A stretch of 64,000 nt of DNA from Macrosoma leucophasiata (Eukaryota; Arthropoda; Insecta; Lepidoptera; Hedylidae): the NCBI GenBank assembly GCA_036365455.1, contig JAWQUS010000017.1:10540001-10604000 (forward strand), written 5' to 3'. A program made the position numbers and the translations under genes. The notes beneath the pieces are model-generated. The model saw nothing but the letters and a program-made list of their open reading frames with translations, searched no databases and was not told where the DNA came from. Positions 40,703 through 52,015 of the stretch are shown piece after piece (positions within the stretch are counted from its first letter, which is position 1; each line of letters starts with the position of its first letter).

Positions 40703-42945
40703 TAAAGTTCACTCGTATGTGTTATTGCGAAAAATAAATAGTACAACCAAAAAATTTTCTACGATTTAATTTCATATAATTTTAAAACAACATTTAATTA
40801 AAAACAATCTTATCTAAACATTATCAGCCGTAAGCATTATCGACAGCTTTAATTAATTACAAAAACTGCAAGCACGTATGATTAGTCAGAAGTTGGTCTG
40901 TCTAAATGATATTGCGTAATGTACTTTCACCATTTTTGCAGACTTCATTCTGGCTTCCAATTAGCAACCAAAATGTTTTGAACCAAGAAACTTCATGTAT
41001 TCTTGACGATGAAAACTGGGGTATTATATAACTGTTGAAAACTTCTCAAATATTTATTGTTCCGCTACTAAAGTTCGACCAAGGTTATTAATATGATACA
41101 GTACGCGGTATTCATAATTTATGGGACAGATCTGTTCATGCTGGTTATTTCGGTATTGGATTTACTTTAATGCACCTACCCAGTACTATCTACCCAGTAC
41201 CTCGCTTTCAATGTAGTGCATCCCTAAACTTCTTTGTGGTTAGTGCTTTGTAGTCCTTCCGAGTAAAACCACTTTTCAGAAGTTTTGAAAAAAGTTTTAA
41301 ATAAGAACTCTATTGTTTTTTGCAATCGCTTTTGTTTTTCGTGTGTTTATCAGATAGAAGCATAAAAATAGGGACGGGCGAAACAAATTGTTTATTATAA
41401 AATGTTCCATGAACGACTAAAAGAAGAGTTGATGTTTATTTTTCTCAATTCTCAAACTTCAAGGTCATGTTAAAAAAGATAAATATTTTTGGATTAATTT
41501 GTTTATTTTACAGTATTTTATGTACCTACAAGTAAACTAGGACACACATATTTACTTTTTAAACACCACACAGTACAAAAGAAATATAAGCAGCGAAGCT
41601 AAAAAAACGTTAATGAGTTCGCCAAACCGAATAATACAATTTTAAATTCCAACTGAAATAATTCGACACTGTTTCACAAAATAAAACAAGGACTATAATG
41701 AAAACCAATCTTAATCTGTATCAGCAATCAGCAATCAAGAAAAGGTTTGATGCGGACAGTCAAAAATAAAGTAAAATGGTTAAAACGGTTCTTTTGCTAA
41801 TGACCACGACTGCGCGTCGCGTTCTGAAACTACGATATCATCGGACCGCACAATTGGTGCTTCATTTTTATTTTAACGATATTTTGAAGTGTTCTCATTT
41901 ATTAATACAGTTCTAATCTTAGGAAATTAGATTATTTAAAACAAATTAAGCATTAAAATATATTATCTTTATTTTCCCATTTAATTGTACATTTCTCCTT
42001 TTTTTTTTATTGACGTCCTCTAAAAATTACTTCAATTAAGTATGAAATGTTTTTATGCTGAATCGCTTGACATTTAGGTCTTTGAAATCAGCGTACTTAC
42101 TTACGTATAAAGGATGTATATAACTCATGGTATAGAGGAGTCGTTGGACCTCAAGAATATAGGCACTTTATTATTAGTAAGGTAGGTCGTGCGAAGTAGG
42201 TACTCCTGTTGGTTAACTTCACGAACTGTAATTTTTACTCCCTCGACATCTCTCTACTCCTATACCCCTTCCCCTCCCCCTACAAGCTATTGTATTCACT
42301 TGCTATTTGTGTTAACTGTTTCCATACGTGATGCATATAAAAAACAAGAGAGCTTAGTTAGTAATTTGCTCATTATTTGAGAAAAACTTTGATTTCGACA
42401 CAGACACAATTTAAATAAAATATCTATACAATTAAAGCAGTGAAGCATTGTTCTGTATGCGGATGTTAAAACAATGAACGGTCACTATCAGCAATTTGTT
42501 ACAAGGTACCAACACACAACGATCTTTACTATTTTTTCTTTGTAGAATTATAATAGGAATTAGTATTTAAAGAGTCAAATGGATTTGATGTCCGATATTA
42601 TTTGATAGAAAGTTATCTATACAAACCGATGAGAAGATTGTTAAAAAAATATAGATTAACGCAGTAAATTAGCACTATTGTTACAAATATTTGAGTGGAT
42701 ATTATAAATTTTATTATTCTCGCGATACAGTTCTTAATTATAGTACCTAAACATTTTAGGACTCTTTCCATCTTTCCTATCCCTATCTCTCTCATTTCCT
42801 TTATTTCTGTTATTCATCAATTTGTGTTTTTTCTTTTGCGTTCAGTGAAACTTGTTGACGTACTTTTATTTCTGTATGATATTATTTGTATATTGTATGT
42901 TACACAGTTGTTACATTAAGTACGTACAACCTACCGATTTTTTAA
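40703..42945. other. AT-rich DNA, no recognisable feature
   Basis: No gene or repeat recognised in this long stretch. A pyrimidine-rich patch (TACCCCTTCCCCTCCCCCTA) lies at 42262-42281. Confidence 0.45.
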
Positions 42946-43092
42946 TTTGTGATCCTTTAGGCAAGGTTGCCTGGCAGAAATCGTAACCTGAGCGATAAGG
43001 CCACCTACTGTACCTATTTTACTGTCGTCTATTTATGTAAATTGTCTCTGTTTGGTGTACGATGAGAAATAAATCAATCTATAAATAAATAG
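42946..43092 (+). repeat. Family E: LINE 3' UTR fragment
   Basis: GGCAAGGTTGCCTGGCAGAA, GCGATAAGGCCACCTACTGT, TTTGGTGTACGATGAGAAAT and a tail ATAAATCAATCTATAAATAA. I recognise this as the form of a frequent insect LINE 3' end. The coding part is absent. Confidence 0.6.
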
Positions 43093-43147
43093 GACTCAAT
43101 ACTGTTTCTTATTCTAAACTGTTTTTTATTAGTTACTAGGTACCTTT

Positions 43148-43290
43148 TTTCGGGTCTGTAGAGCGTTATCTCTTTCGCACACAACCTATGTGACCCTTGT
43201 CATCAATCATTTTGATCAAGTTTTAACCAATACCGGACTATCAGTGCTTAAGTAGGCAGCGCTCTACGAAGTAGAAACTAGCTGATTGTC
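43148..43290. mobile_element. Element N (palindromic MITE), core only
   Basis: CGGGTCTGTAGAGCGTTATC, CCAATACCGGACTATCAGTG and CGCTCTACGAAGTAGAAACT match the centre of the elements at 50057 and 50619. The outer ends are missing. Confidence 0.6.
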
Positions 43291-43705
43291 TGTTTCAATT
43301 TTTCTCAATCTCTCTTGCTCAGTCTCGAGTTTAAATAAATTACAGTTGCTTGAGCTTGATAAAACTAAACACACTTAACACATATCTTTTGTCAGTTCTC
43401 TTCTATGAATATGTAGAAACTGAATTACAAACTTATCGAAATAAACACACCTATTCCACAGTTTATGTTGCAGGTAAGCAGCAATCAATGAGATAACTTG
43501 CTGGTAAGATCGTTCCGGCAGCGCTCACGGGGGCAATCAAGCGGACCGGCTGCACGCTTCAAACGCCACCTTTTATTTTTGTCACGCTACGTCCGAAGGC
43601 GGACCTCACGGAAATTGATGTAAATAGAAGATTTGATAAAGATTTTAACCTCGTAATTAAATCACATTTGTTTTAATGTTATCGAAAGTTCATCGGATAT
43701 TAAAA
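43291..43705. other. No gene recognised
   Basis: A moderately GC-rich patch (CGTTCCGGCAGCGCTCACGG, CAAGCGGACCGGCTGCACGC) lies at 43511-43560 without a recognisable frame. Confidence 0.4.
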
Positions 43706-43916
43706 AAAAAAAAAAAAAACGCTTACACTCACAGCCCCACAGTAGGTATAAACCTGCGTCGTGGGTGCCGTTATACACGTACAACACATACACAAACACC
43801 CAGACCCGAAATAAATATCTGTAGGCCATACAAATATTTGTCCCGGTGCGGGGATCGAACCCGCGACCCTTCGAATCAAACGGTCATCTCACACCGCTGG
43901 ACTAACCGGGTCGTCA
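43706..43916 (-). repeat. Family F tRNA-headed SINE, full copy
   Basis: Minus strand: GACGACCCGGTTAGTCCAGC, GGTTCGATCCCCGCACCGGG (B box), AAATATTTGTATGGCCTACA, CGGCACCCACGACGCAGG, and the end GTGAGTGTAAGCG followed by a run of 18 T. A clean head with complementary ends (CCCGGT/ACCGGG). Confidence 0.75.
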
Positions 43917-44849
43917 ATAGAGATAGAAATAAATTTGTAAAGACCGCTATGCCCTATTCATAGCGGCATTTGGCTGAGATGTTTTTAGTCCAACAGAAGT
44001 TGAAAAAAAAGCAGGGATGTCGGTAGCATTGCTTGATTTATCAATTTTTAATGTTTCAGAAACTGTGTTTCTATATAATGATAAAAAAAAATATTTCACA
44101 CCCTAGAGTGGAAACGCATCTGCATCGTAACTGAAGTAAGCAAAATCTGCAATACTCATCATTTACCATATGCTACTAAGTTATGTTAGTAAAATTCTGC
44201 AAAAATACTACGTCATTGATCGAAACCTAACACCAAATCTAAATAAACTAAGATGAAGTCAAATTTCCGCATAAATATATATGAAACTCGAAATAAACAG
44301 TAACTCAGCACAAGTAATCTAAAAGAACTAAACATTTAAAGCTTGAACAAAACTGACACAATTTCTCCTTGTTAATAAAGCAAAGCAAACATCAAACAAC
44401 TGCACAATACTTGAACAATCGTTGCACAGCCCATATGATTATACAATTCTCGCAACAACGGATTTTACAAACCATAAAACAAACCATAAAGACAAATTTC
44501 ACGTGTCTTCGAAAGTAAACGAAAGTTCAAACAGTTTGAAAACCACAGACACAATGTATTTGCATTCACCATTCATCAAATCGATCGCTATTTATCTTAT
44601 CTTCAATCAACCAGCTATTAAAATAAGTGAATCGTAAATAATAGACACGATAAAAGAAGTTACCTGTGGGCACACTTACGTAATATGATCAATGATACGG
44701 AGATAACAAAGGTAATATCATAATCTTTAGAAGACCTTTGACACCCACACACAGATCCCAATCTTTGAGCAACACTTTCACGCACACCTACTAATACTGT
44801 GAGATAACGTAGAGTTTACCTACCAAATATCCATAGGTAGGTATCCATT
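43917..44849. other. AT-rich DNA, no recognisable feature
   Basis: CAGGGATGTCGGTAGC at 44013 resembles a hAT end but no partner was found. Confidence 0.4.
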
Positions 44850-45175
44850 TTGATTTATTTGAAGAGTTACGTCTTATGTTTTGTTTTATTGTTAATTTTG
44901 TTGCGTAGATAAATAAATAACTATAATTAGATGTACAATTATAGAGTTTTTATTTATCTTTGCAAATCGTATTTATTTTATTGGACTGACTGTAATAATC
45001 AAGGAAGCCAGTTCGATTTATTTGAACAGTTAAGTCTTATATTTTGTTTTATTATTTATTTTGTTGCGTAGATAAATAAATAACTATAATTAGATGCGCA
45101 ATTACTAAGTTTATATTTATCTTTGCAATTCGTCATTTATTTTATTTGAGTGACTCTAATATCAATAATTTGATA
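44850..45175. repeat. Tandem duplication of a 163-bp unit
   Basis: GATTTATTTGAA, TTTTGTTGCGTAGATAAATA and AATAACTATAATTAGATG recur with a spacing of 163 bases (44852 and 45015). The two units differ at many sites, so the duplication is old. Confidence 0.75.
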
Positions 45176-45257
45176 CATTTCTATATGAATGAGGGAATTC
45201 CAAGAGATCTGAACACTTCCGTACATGTGTACATAATACGTACATTCGTATTTTTAA

Positions 45258-45360
45258 TTTACGGCCCCGTCATTTCTGGCTTAGGTGTGACACATCACTT
45301 AACATCAATGTGAACTTCATGCTTGTTTGCACTTCCCACTTCCATTACATGAAAAGAAAT
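45258..45360 (+). repeat. Family A, internally deleted
   Basis: TTACGGCCCCGTCATTTCTG jumps to ACATCACTTAACATCAATGT, GAACTTCATGCTTGTTTGC and ACTTCCATTACATG plus A's. Confidence 0.6.
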
Positions 45361-46344
45361 GTGATTGAAAGCACTAGAAGGGTCACTAGATTTATCGATT
45401 TATACAGACGGCATACCGTCTGTAGCAACTAATATTTCTCGCTCAGTTTTTAAGAAGTAGGATTAATAGTTCAGAACTATTAATTTATTTGTTATAAAAC
45501 AGCACCAACCTCTACAAATCAGCCAACACAAATGGACGAGCAAAAATAAATATAGAGTAGAGTTCCATAAAATATAAGCATAAGTTAAAGCAAAAATAGC
45601 AAAACATGGATGCCCATTCAAGAAATGAACGACAGAGTTGTAGTTATGTATGTTATCCCTCGACTAAGGCAATCGCAGGCAAGTTGGAGGCTTCATCAAT
45701 AAGCCAGGGGCAACTATCCTATCACTATCCTATGCATCACATTGATAAAATCTAACCTTGTATTGCTTGTAACTAAACTGAACAATTATTCCATAATATA
45801 CGCCCCTACGTTCTGTATTTTTATTTATGCGCTACCAATATGAGATCTATCTATTAGAGACGTGTGTGAAAGCAATTAAAAAAACGCATTTGCCGCTGTG
45901 GCAGAAATATATTGCCAGTTGTTATCAATCATCTTGATAAGTACACATCCACTGAAGATAGTTCAAGATTATATAAACATGCCGCCTTATTAGAGATCTC
46001 AAAGTATTTCAAAATGTGCACCGTATAAAATTAGACATTTCATTACAATTTAATAAATGACTTCGCGCCTAGAGTGAATGAACTTTGCCGCGTCAGTGTT
46101 TTTTGACCACATTTTTGTATTGGTTTAATGGCGATACTGCGTGATCGTGTAATCCTGTTTATTGAACTCTTTACAGGTGCACAATTTAATAAATGAGATT
46201 GTATTTGTAGTTTAACCCCCTTATTCATAAACGTACATTAGATACGTTTTAGCTATAGAATGCTTTGTCTTTGCAGTTGCATTGTGAAATGTGCAGGATA
46301 GAAAAGGACAAAGGAGAGATTAGCAACACTTTAGCTTAAATATT
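45361..46344. other. AT-rich DNA, no recognisable feature
   Basis: Nothing recognised; open frames are short. Confidence 0.45.
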
Positions 46345-46951
46345 TTTTGTCTGTCTGTCTGTTTGTTCAAGCATCACACAAAATCAACCGGGCCGATTAC
46401 AATGAAACTTGGTATAATTATACTTTAACCATTGGCGCACAACACTGGGTACTTTTTATCCCGAAAAAATGTCTGTTTGTCTGTGTGTTTGTGCACTCTT
46501 AATTTCAGAAACTGCTTATCCGATTTCCACTAATATATTGTGGTAAGTTTCACTTAATATTTAGTGTTTGTTTCATGTCAATCGGTTCAGAAAAAAAAAA
46601 GTTACTTCAATTTAAAGAATCATATTGAATATTCTTAAACTATTCTGTAGCTAGAAAGCTAAAATGTTTACAAATTATATATTTCTGTTACCACTATAAC
46701 GACAAAATTAAATACTAAAAATAAGAAAATGAAAACATTAAGGGGTCCAAGAGGCAGACACTAAAAGTGTTTTTTTTTGTATATATTTTGCTTGATATTA
46801 ATAACGCCTAAGGAAGAGGATAGATGCCTCTAAGGGCATTAATCCCCAGCCAAACGAATCTATCCGTTTTGTACGGGATAGATGCCTTTTGTTGCATAAA
46901 AAAAATACGTAAATATTTTATGACAATATTTATTCCATTTTTTTTCTATAC

Positions 46952-47040
46952 AACCCAAAAGTTGACTGACAGAGAATGCTGACTGACTAAGCATTAAGTT
47001 ACAATATTGTGCTTGAAAGTATAAATAAATAAATAAATAA
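46952..47040 (+). repeat. Family D LINE 3' end with (AAAT)n tail
   Basis: CAACCCAAAAGTTGACTGAC, AGAGAATGCTGACTGACTAA, GCATTAAGTTACAATATTGT and TAAATAAATAAATAAATAA. Nested in the Helitron-like element. Confidence 0.55.
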
Positions 47041-47099
47041 TAATAATTCTCTTAATTGTATATACCTTTCTGGATAGCTATCCTTATGATAAATATATG

Positions 47100-47213
47100 T
47101 GTTGTTGGTGAGTGGTGGTGGTGGTTTTTAGTGGTGATGGAGGCAGTGGTGGTGATGGTGGTGGTGGTGACGGTGCTGACGATAGTGGTGATGGTGTTGG
47201 TGGCATTAGTGGT
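47100..47213 (+). repeat. GGT/GGTGAT trinucleotide minisatellite
   Basis: Imperfect GGTGGTGATGGTGGTGGTGG-type repetition over about 110 bases. Confidence 0.8.
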
Positions 47214-47528
47214 TAAAAATGCACAACGTTAATATTGAATTTTTCACTTCTGCCAGCTCTTACGGAGTGCATATTTATTATGTATAGATCTATCTTTCAT
47301 CTTTCATTCTCTGTCAGTAGCACTAATTGACTGAAACTTTACAAAACGTTATAATAATTGTCTATAAAAAAATATTATGCATAGAAGTTGAAAATGGTCA
47401 TTCCGAAAATACGGTTCAGCGTAGGATGGACGTTTGTAGGTAGGTAGTTAAACGTCTGAGTGTTTAAACACACAATTAGCAATTTTTCGCAATCCTAGCA
47501 GCCTGTGTACTTTTATCCCCGATGGCAA

Positions 47529-47580
47529 ACGTCTAATATCGTGTACAGAGAAATGCTTCTCTGTACACGATATTAGACGT
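47529..47580. repeat. Perfect 24-bp hairpin
   Basis: Arms ACGTCTAATATCGTGTACAG+AGAA (47529-47552) and its exact complement (47557-47580) with loop ATGC. Confidence 0.9.
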
Positions 47581-47680
47581 GAAGTAGATTTTTTTAGCTA
47601 TCCAAAATTTACATCCAAAAGCGCTCACCAAAGTCCCAAAGTCACTATTCCACGCGAACGAAGTCGCAGGCACAGCTAGT

Positions 47681-48275
47681 AATAACCTTAAAAATGAATG
47701 ATAACAACTTGTTACTTGCATGCTTCGAACAATCATTATAATATATTACATAAGTGTTTTTCTAATTTTATTCAGTCGGTTTAATCTTATACTTAATTTA
47801 TTTTTATGTGTTCTATCATAACAATAAATACATGCAATATTTTCATCAAATATGACTTTTACACACAAAAAGTACTGAATACTTTATGCTTTGTCATAAA
47901 ACGTTTGAAATAATTATCTTGTTATTCTTGCTATTATTCCGTAACATCCAAAATTTTGCATTCCAAAAAAAATATAATTGGAAACACACCCAACCTCTAT
48001 CTGTGTAAATAATCTGTTCAGCGTAATAATACATAGCATTAGCTAACCTTTATTTAGATGGAATTCGGTGTTCAATTATTTTTCAATATCACGAACGCAT
48101 TCGGTTTATTTTCAATCACTAGAAAATTGAATACTTACTCAAAAGGTCACGATCAAATTGCTCACTGCTCACGCCATACGCTGATTTATCTAATTCACTA
48201 AATTACTAGTCAAAATGTAAGCATAATATAACAGTAGAATCATTTTCAAAAAATACCTTTTGTTTGTATTTATAT
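47681..48275. other. AT-rich DNA, no recognisable feature
   Basis: Nothing recognised. Confidence 0.45.
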
Positions 48276-48385
48276 TTTTAGGATTCCGTAACACTGAAGG
48301 GAAAAACTAAACGGAATAAGACCACTCGTGTGTCTGTCAATCTGCCTATCAGTCTGTCTGTCACAGCCAATATTCTCCGAAATTT
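48276..48385 (+). repeat. Family L-like repeat fragment
   Basis: TTTTTAGGATTCCGTAACAC, CACTCGTGTGTCTGTCAATC and CAGTCTGTCTGTCACAGCC. Confidence 0.45.
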
Positions 48386-48725
48386 ATACGAAAACCTGTT
48401 GCACGCGAACTCGATTTACAATTGGCCACTTTTTATGTAATGAGGTGACAAACAAGTACGCATTTCACATCTATGGTAAATGAATAAATACTGCAGGATA
48501 TTTACAAAGGACTTAAGACATTACTTCCGAGACCTAAATTGTAGTCCTTATGGGCCTAAAATTATACTTTATTACTTCGCCGGAAAGATACTGCTTTATT
48601 GGCGGTAGATAGTCTCTAGCTGCTAAATGGTAATTCGTTTAAAGTAGAGTAGAGTTCTAGACTTTACCACAAGCGAATTTGCTTAAGGCAAATTATAATG
48701 TTATACAGAAGGTAGTTATTATTTT

Positions 48726-49012
48726 TACTGGTGGTAGAGCTCCAGTGACGGAGCTCGCGGGCGTAGGCACCACCGCATTACCTAATATACTTGCCGCTAA
48801 ATGGTAGTGTTCAGCACTACCGTGTTCCGGTCAGGTGGTAATGGACGGCCCTGTAATTTCCTGCACAGAGGCATAACACCTTAGGCCTCAGGAGTGGTAA
48901 CGCATCTGCATTTTGACCTTAGTCTTTGTGTGGGTATCTATAGGCTGCAGTCATCACTCAACATCAATGTGAACTGCAGACTTGTTTGCCATTTCCGTTT
49001 CATATAAAAAAA
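48726..49012 (+). repeat. Family A poly(A) retroposon, full length
   Basis: TACTGGTGGTAGAGCTCCAG to an A-run after CATTTCCGTTTCAT. All landmarks of subfamily 1 are present (GAGCTCGCGGGCGTAGG, CTTAGGCCTCAGGAGTGG, GGCTGCAGTCATCACT); one of the cleanest copies. Confidence 0.85.
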
Positions 49013-49019
49013 TATGCTT

Positions 49020-49204
49020 TATATCCTAGGCAGGCGCTTGATCCGCAGGGGAAGCGGAAATACGGTCGTCCAAAACAAACGTGGCGTCGTTCTACTATTG
49101 CGGCAGCGAAACGCATCGGAAATTCATGGAGCGAAATAAAACACGAAGCCCAACAAGACCGAACGCCCTGGACAAACACTGTGGACGCCCTTTGTCCCAT
49201 CTAG
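49020..49204 (+). pseudogene. C-terminal end of a LINE endonuclease/reverse transcriptase ORF
   Basis: The frame RQALDPQGKRKYGRPKQTWR followed by RSTIAAAKRIGNSWSEIKHE and ending DRTPWTNTVDALCPI plus stop matches the very common C-terminus of insect LINE proteins (pattern GKRKRGRPxxTWRR ... WSExKxxAxDRxxW ... ALCP). Everything upstream is missing; the fragment abuts the A tail at 49012. Only about 55 codons, open and well preserved. Likely a 5'-truncated RTE/CR1-type insertion. Confidence 0.75.
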
Positions 49205-49294
49205 GGAACTTAGGATATTAAGTCAAGTAAGTCAAGTTATTATATAGTATTATGTATGCAATTAGTATCATGACCAATCACAAAAAATTACATG

Positions 49295-49419
49295 AGATGA
49301 TTATTTAAAAAAAATATATCCAAATCGGTACAGGCGTTTTCAAATTATCGCTGAACATACACAAAAAAAAAGATCCAGGCGAATTGAGGGCTTCCTCCTT
49401 TTTTCGAAGTCGGTTAAAA
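49295..49419 (+). repeat. Lepidopteran repeat end fragment
   Basis: CCAAATCGGTACAGGCG, AACATACACAAAAAAA, GCGAATTGAGGGCTTCCTCC and TTTTCGAAGTCGGTTAAAAA form the end of a repeat I recognise as frequent in Lepidoptera; class uncertain. Confidence 0.45.
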
Positions 49420-49753
49420 AAGCATGAATAATGAACATGTGATTTAATGTGCGTTTATGTTTACATAACAGCGATTAGTGTTACAAAACACCTTTCTCCG
49501 GACGACGACCCACCACTCAAGGCCACTTGGTGATCAATTTTAACGTACCGATTTACATTTTAACCGCTCAGTTATTAATTAACATTCAAAACGCTAGTAA
49601 CTATAAATATTTCTCATAACATTCCATTTTATATAACAGATATCGATTTGCAAGAGTTAGATGTATTATGCTATATTCAATCATAAATGTTGTTTATGGT
49701 TATGCAAATACTTTTTGATAAAGTGCATTTATATTAATAGAGTACCTGGCAAA
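49420..49753. other. AT-rich DNA, no recognisable feature
   Basis: Nothing recognised. Confidence 0.45.
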
Positions 49754-49754
49754 G

Positions 49755-49803
<49 letters not shown>
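49754..49803. repeat. (AT)n microsatellite
   Basis: About 45 bases of nearly uninterrupted AT, at the 5' edge of a J repeat whose other copies start with a short TATATATAAATC. Confidence 0.9.
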
Positions 49804-49806
<3 letters not shown>

Positions 49807-50041
49807 CAATAGCTGTTCGTTAGTCTCGCTAAAACTCGAGAACAGCCCTACCAATTTGGCTAATTATTGTTTTGAATTTTGGAAGTCCAAGGAAGGTTTA
49901 AAAGGTAAAAAAAATATGAAGAAATTGAAGGGTAATAGTAAAAACCACAATTTCATTTTTTTTCATACAAATAGTCCGTGTCTATCAAACCTTTGATATA
50001 TTATTTCATTGTGAGGCAATATGAAGTTTGCCGGGTCAGCT
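49804..50041 (+). repeat. Family J interspersed repeat, copy 1
   Basis: TCAATAGCTGTTCGTTAGTC, TCGCTAAAACTCGAGAACAG, GGAAGTCCAAGGAAGG, AAACCACAATTTCATT and GAAGTTTGCCGGGTCAGCT. Shared in order with 60134-60382. Possibly another Helitron-like family, judging by the CAGCTA-type end. Confidence 0.6.
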
Positions 50042-50056
50042 TGTATAAGAATATAT

Positions 50057-50311
50057 TACAGTATGCAACAAGAAATAATGCACATCGACCTCAGGAAGGA
50101 GATTCGGCATATTTCGGGTCTGTAGAGCGTTATCTCTTTCGCACCCTACCAATTTGACGTTTGTCCACCATTTTGACAAAATCTTGACCAATACCGGACT
50201 ATCAGTGCCTACGTAGGCAGTGTGCAGCAGAGATAACGCTCTACGAAGCCGAAACTAGCCGATTGTCCTTTTCATAGGCTCGATGTGCATTATTTCTTAA
50301 TGAGCACTGTA
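50057..50311. mobile_element. Element N: palindromic MITE, copy 1
   Basis: 255 bp from TACAGT to ACTGTA. The long arms mirror each other: AAGAAATAATGCACATCG versus CGATGTGCATTATTTCTT, and CTGTAGAGCGTTATCTC versus GAGATAACGCTCTACGAAG. The TA at each end and CAGT termini fit Tc1/mariner-type elements. No coding. Confidence 0.75.
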
Positions 50312-50374
50312 CAATCACTGACGATATATTATGCTTTGGATTATTATATCAACTTAGGTACTTGTTGGAAATGT

Positions 50375-50502
50375 AACTTCACGCCTGTAATCTCCGTAGA
50401 GGTAGGCAGAGGTAAATACATGCATTCAAGCATACATGCAAACACCCACGATTCGCCTATTACGTTTTGACCCATGTAACAGGTGGCGAGCCTGTTGACA
50501 TC
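50375..50502 (-). repeat. tRNA-headed SINE (family B), tail part
   Basis: TTCACGCCTGTAATCTCCG, AAACACCCACGATTCGCC, ACGTTTTGACCCATGTAACA and GGTGGCGAGCCTGTTGACAT. Head missing. Confidence 0.65.
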
Positions 50503-50618
50503 TAATTCATTGTTGGAAATACTTTCGTATAAGTTTTGGTGATATCAAAGATAAGGGAATAGGTTTGATATTTTAAAGAATCGCATTTTTGTTGTAATCT
50601 GCAGTTTAATAACATTTG

Positions 50619-50872
50619 TACAATATCCAAAAATAAATGTTGGACCATCGACCTTAGGAAGACTTTGGCTTATTTCGAGACTGAAGAGCGTTACCTCTTT
50701 CGCACACTACCTATGTGACGTTTGTCGACCATTTTGATCGAGTTTTGACCAATGCCAGACGATCGGTGCTTACTTAGGCAGTGTGCAACAGAGATAATGC
50801 TGTACGAAGTCGAAACTAGCCGATTGCCTCTTTCGTAGGCCCGATGTGCAATATTTCGTGATGGGTACTGTA
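50619..50872. mobile_element. Element N: palindromic MITE, copy 2
   Basis: 254 bp, same structure as copy 1 (TACAAT left, TACTGTA right), diverged in the left arm (AAAATAAATGTTGGACCATC). Shares TTTCGCACACTACCTATGTG, CATTTTGATCGAGTTTTGAC and CGAAACTAGCCGATTG with the other copies. Confidence 0.72.
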
Positions 50873-51560
50873 GTTTTTTTTATTATCTCTTTATTCTAAG
50901 AAAGTTCCTCAATCACAACTTTGTATGCCATTAAAGAAAATAATTTAAATCGTGCTGTTATTTTTATTTCTGTGAGATCATGACATAAATATCTAAACCA
51001 AGTTTCATTTGAAGTATAACTTTTTTGCAACCTGCAACACTAATTCAAATGTACAGATTTGATAGTGACTGTATGTAAAGTCCAGTCCTCTAGAGCTTAA
51101 TTTTTACTCTTACGAGGCAGTGTAAGAATGTCTATAAGTCTAGATGCTGTACTTAAAAAAAACAATTTTTTTTTGACTTGACTTGTCTAAAGTTCATTTT
51201 GTCTATGGTCAAAAGTTTTTGCTCTTGACTGTTACGTAACAACTGATCGAGTAATATGAATTACGAATGTTACACTACGATAACGGACTCGCCGGTCGTA
51301 ATCACATTGCTGTCTCTACTATGATTTTTTCTTTTGACTACACTCGTCACATTTAGTATTGTGAAAGGCTAATATTTAGACAGGCCCTTTCTTTACGGTC
51401 AAATGGTGAATAGACATATACAACGAATTCAATTAACTTATCTCACCAATTGTTACTCTCTCAAGGATTAGCTTAAACTTAAACGAATGATCGCTGGTGG
51501 CCTTACTATACTTACTAGGAATAAGATAAATGTGTATATTATTCAGTAAACATGACTAAA
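50873..51560. other. AT-rich DNA, no recognisable feature
   Basis: Nothing recognised. Confidence 0.45.
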
Positions 51561-51744
51561 CCGCCCAATAACCACTCGATTCGTAGGTTCGCGGGTTCGA
51601 TCCCCGCACCGGGACTTATATTTGTATGGCTTACAGATATTTGTTTCGGATCTGGGTGTTTGTGTATGCGTTGTGTGTGTACAACGGCACCCACGACATA
51701 GGGTTATACCTGGTGTGGGACTGTGAGTTGATAAGCGTATTTTA
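51561..51744 (+). repeat. Family F tRNA-headed SINE, 5' part decayed
   Basis: The B box is intact (GGGTTCGATCCCCGCACCGG), but the A-box side (CCCAATAACCACTCGATTCG) is shortened. The body GATCTGGGTGTTTGTGTATG and CGGCACCCACGACATAGGG and the end GACTGTGAGTTGATAAGCG are present. Confidence 0.68.
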
Positions 51745-51805
51745 ATTTAATAATCGATCAAACTATTCAACAACTCCAGATACAAAACGAGTAAAAACAT
51801 TGTGT

Positions 51806-51903
51806 TATAATCATAGAGCAACTCGGCCTACCGGTCGCGGCGGACCGGAGGGGAAGAGCCATACCGTTTATTACCGATGCAAAACAGTCCGTAATTTTTT
51901 GCG
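51806..51903 (-). mobile_element. Element K, half copy
   Basis: CATAGAGCAACTCGGCCTAC, GCGGACCGGAGGGGAAGAGC and ACCGATGCAAAACAGTCCGT match, in reverse, the right half of element K (27485-27796). The copy ends at a J fragment. Confidence 0.65.
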
Positions 51904-52013
51904 GCCTTCCCTGGACTTCCAAAAAACACTCAAATCCAAAATTAGCCAAATTAGTCCAGCCGTTCTCGAGTTTTAGCGAGACTAACGAGCAGCAATTGAT
52001 TCTTATATACTAT
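51904..52013 (-). repeat. Family J, 5' part
   Basis: CTTCCCTGGACTTCC, GCCGTTCTCGAGTTTTAGCG and AGACTAACGAGCAGCAATTG are the reverse of the J start. Sandwiched between K and A. Confidence 0.6.
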
Positions 52014-52015
52014 AT

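Larger units (their letters stand above)
46345..47679 (+). mobile_element. Helitron-like element (family I, copy 2) with nested inserts
   Basis: Shares with 12046-12590 TTTGTTCAAGCATCACA, GCGCACAACACTGGGTAC and TTAAGGGGTCCAAG, and ends GAAGTCGCAGGCACAGCTAG before T, as copy 1 does. The TC start is not seen (5' truncated). The centre holds a direct repeat GGATAGATGCC (46818, 46879), a family D LINE end (46952-47040), a GGT-rich minisatellite (47100-47213) and a hairpin (47529-47580). Confidence 0.5.
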
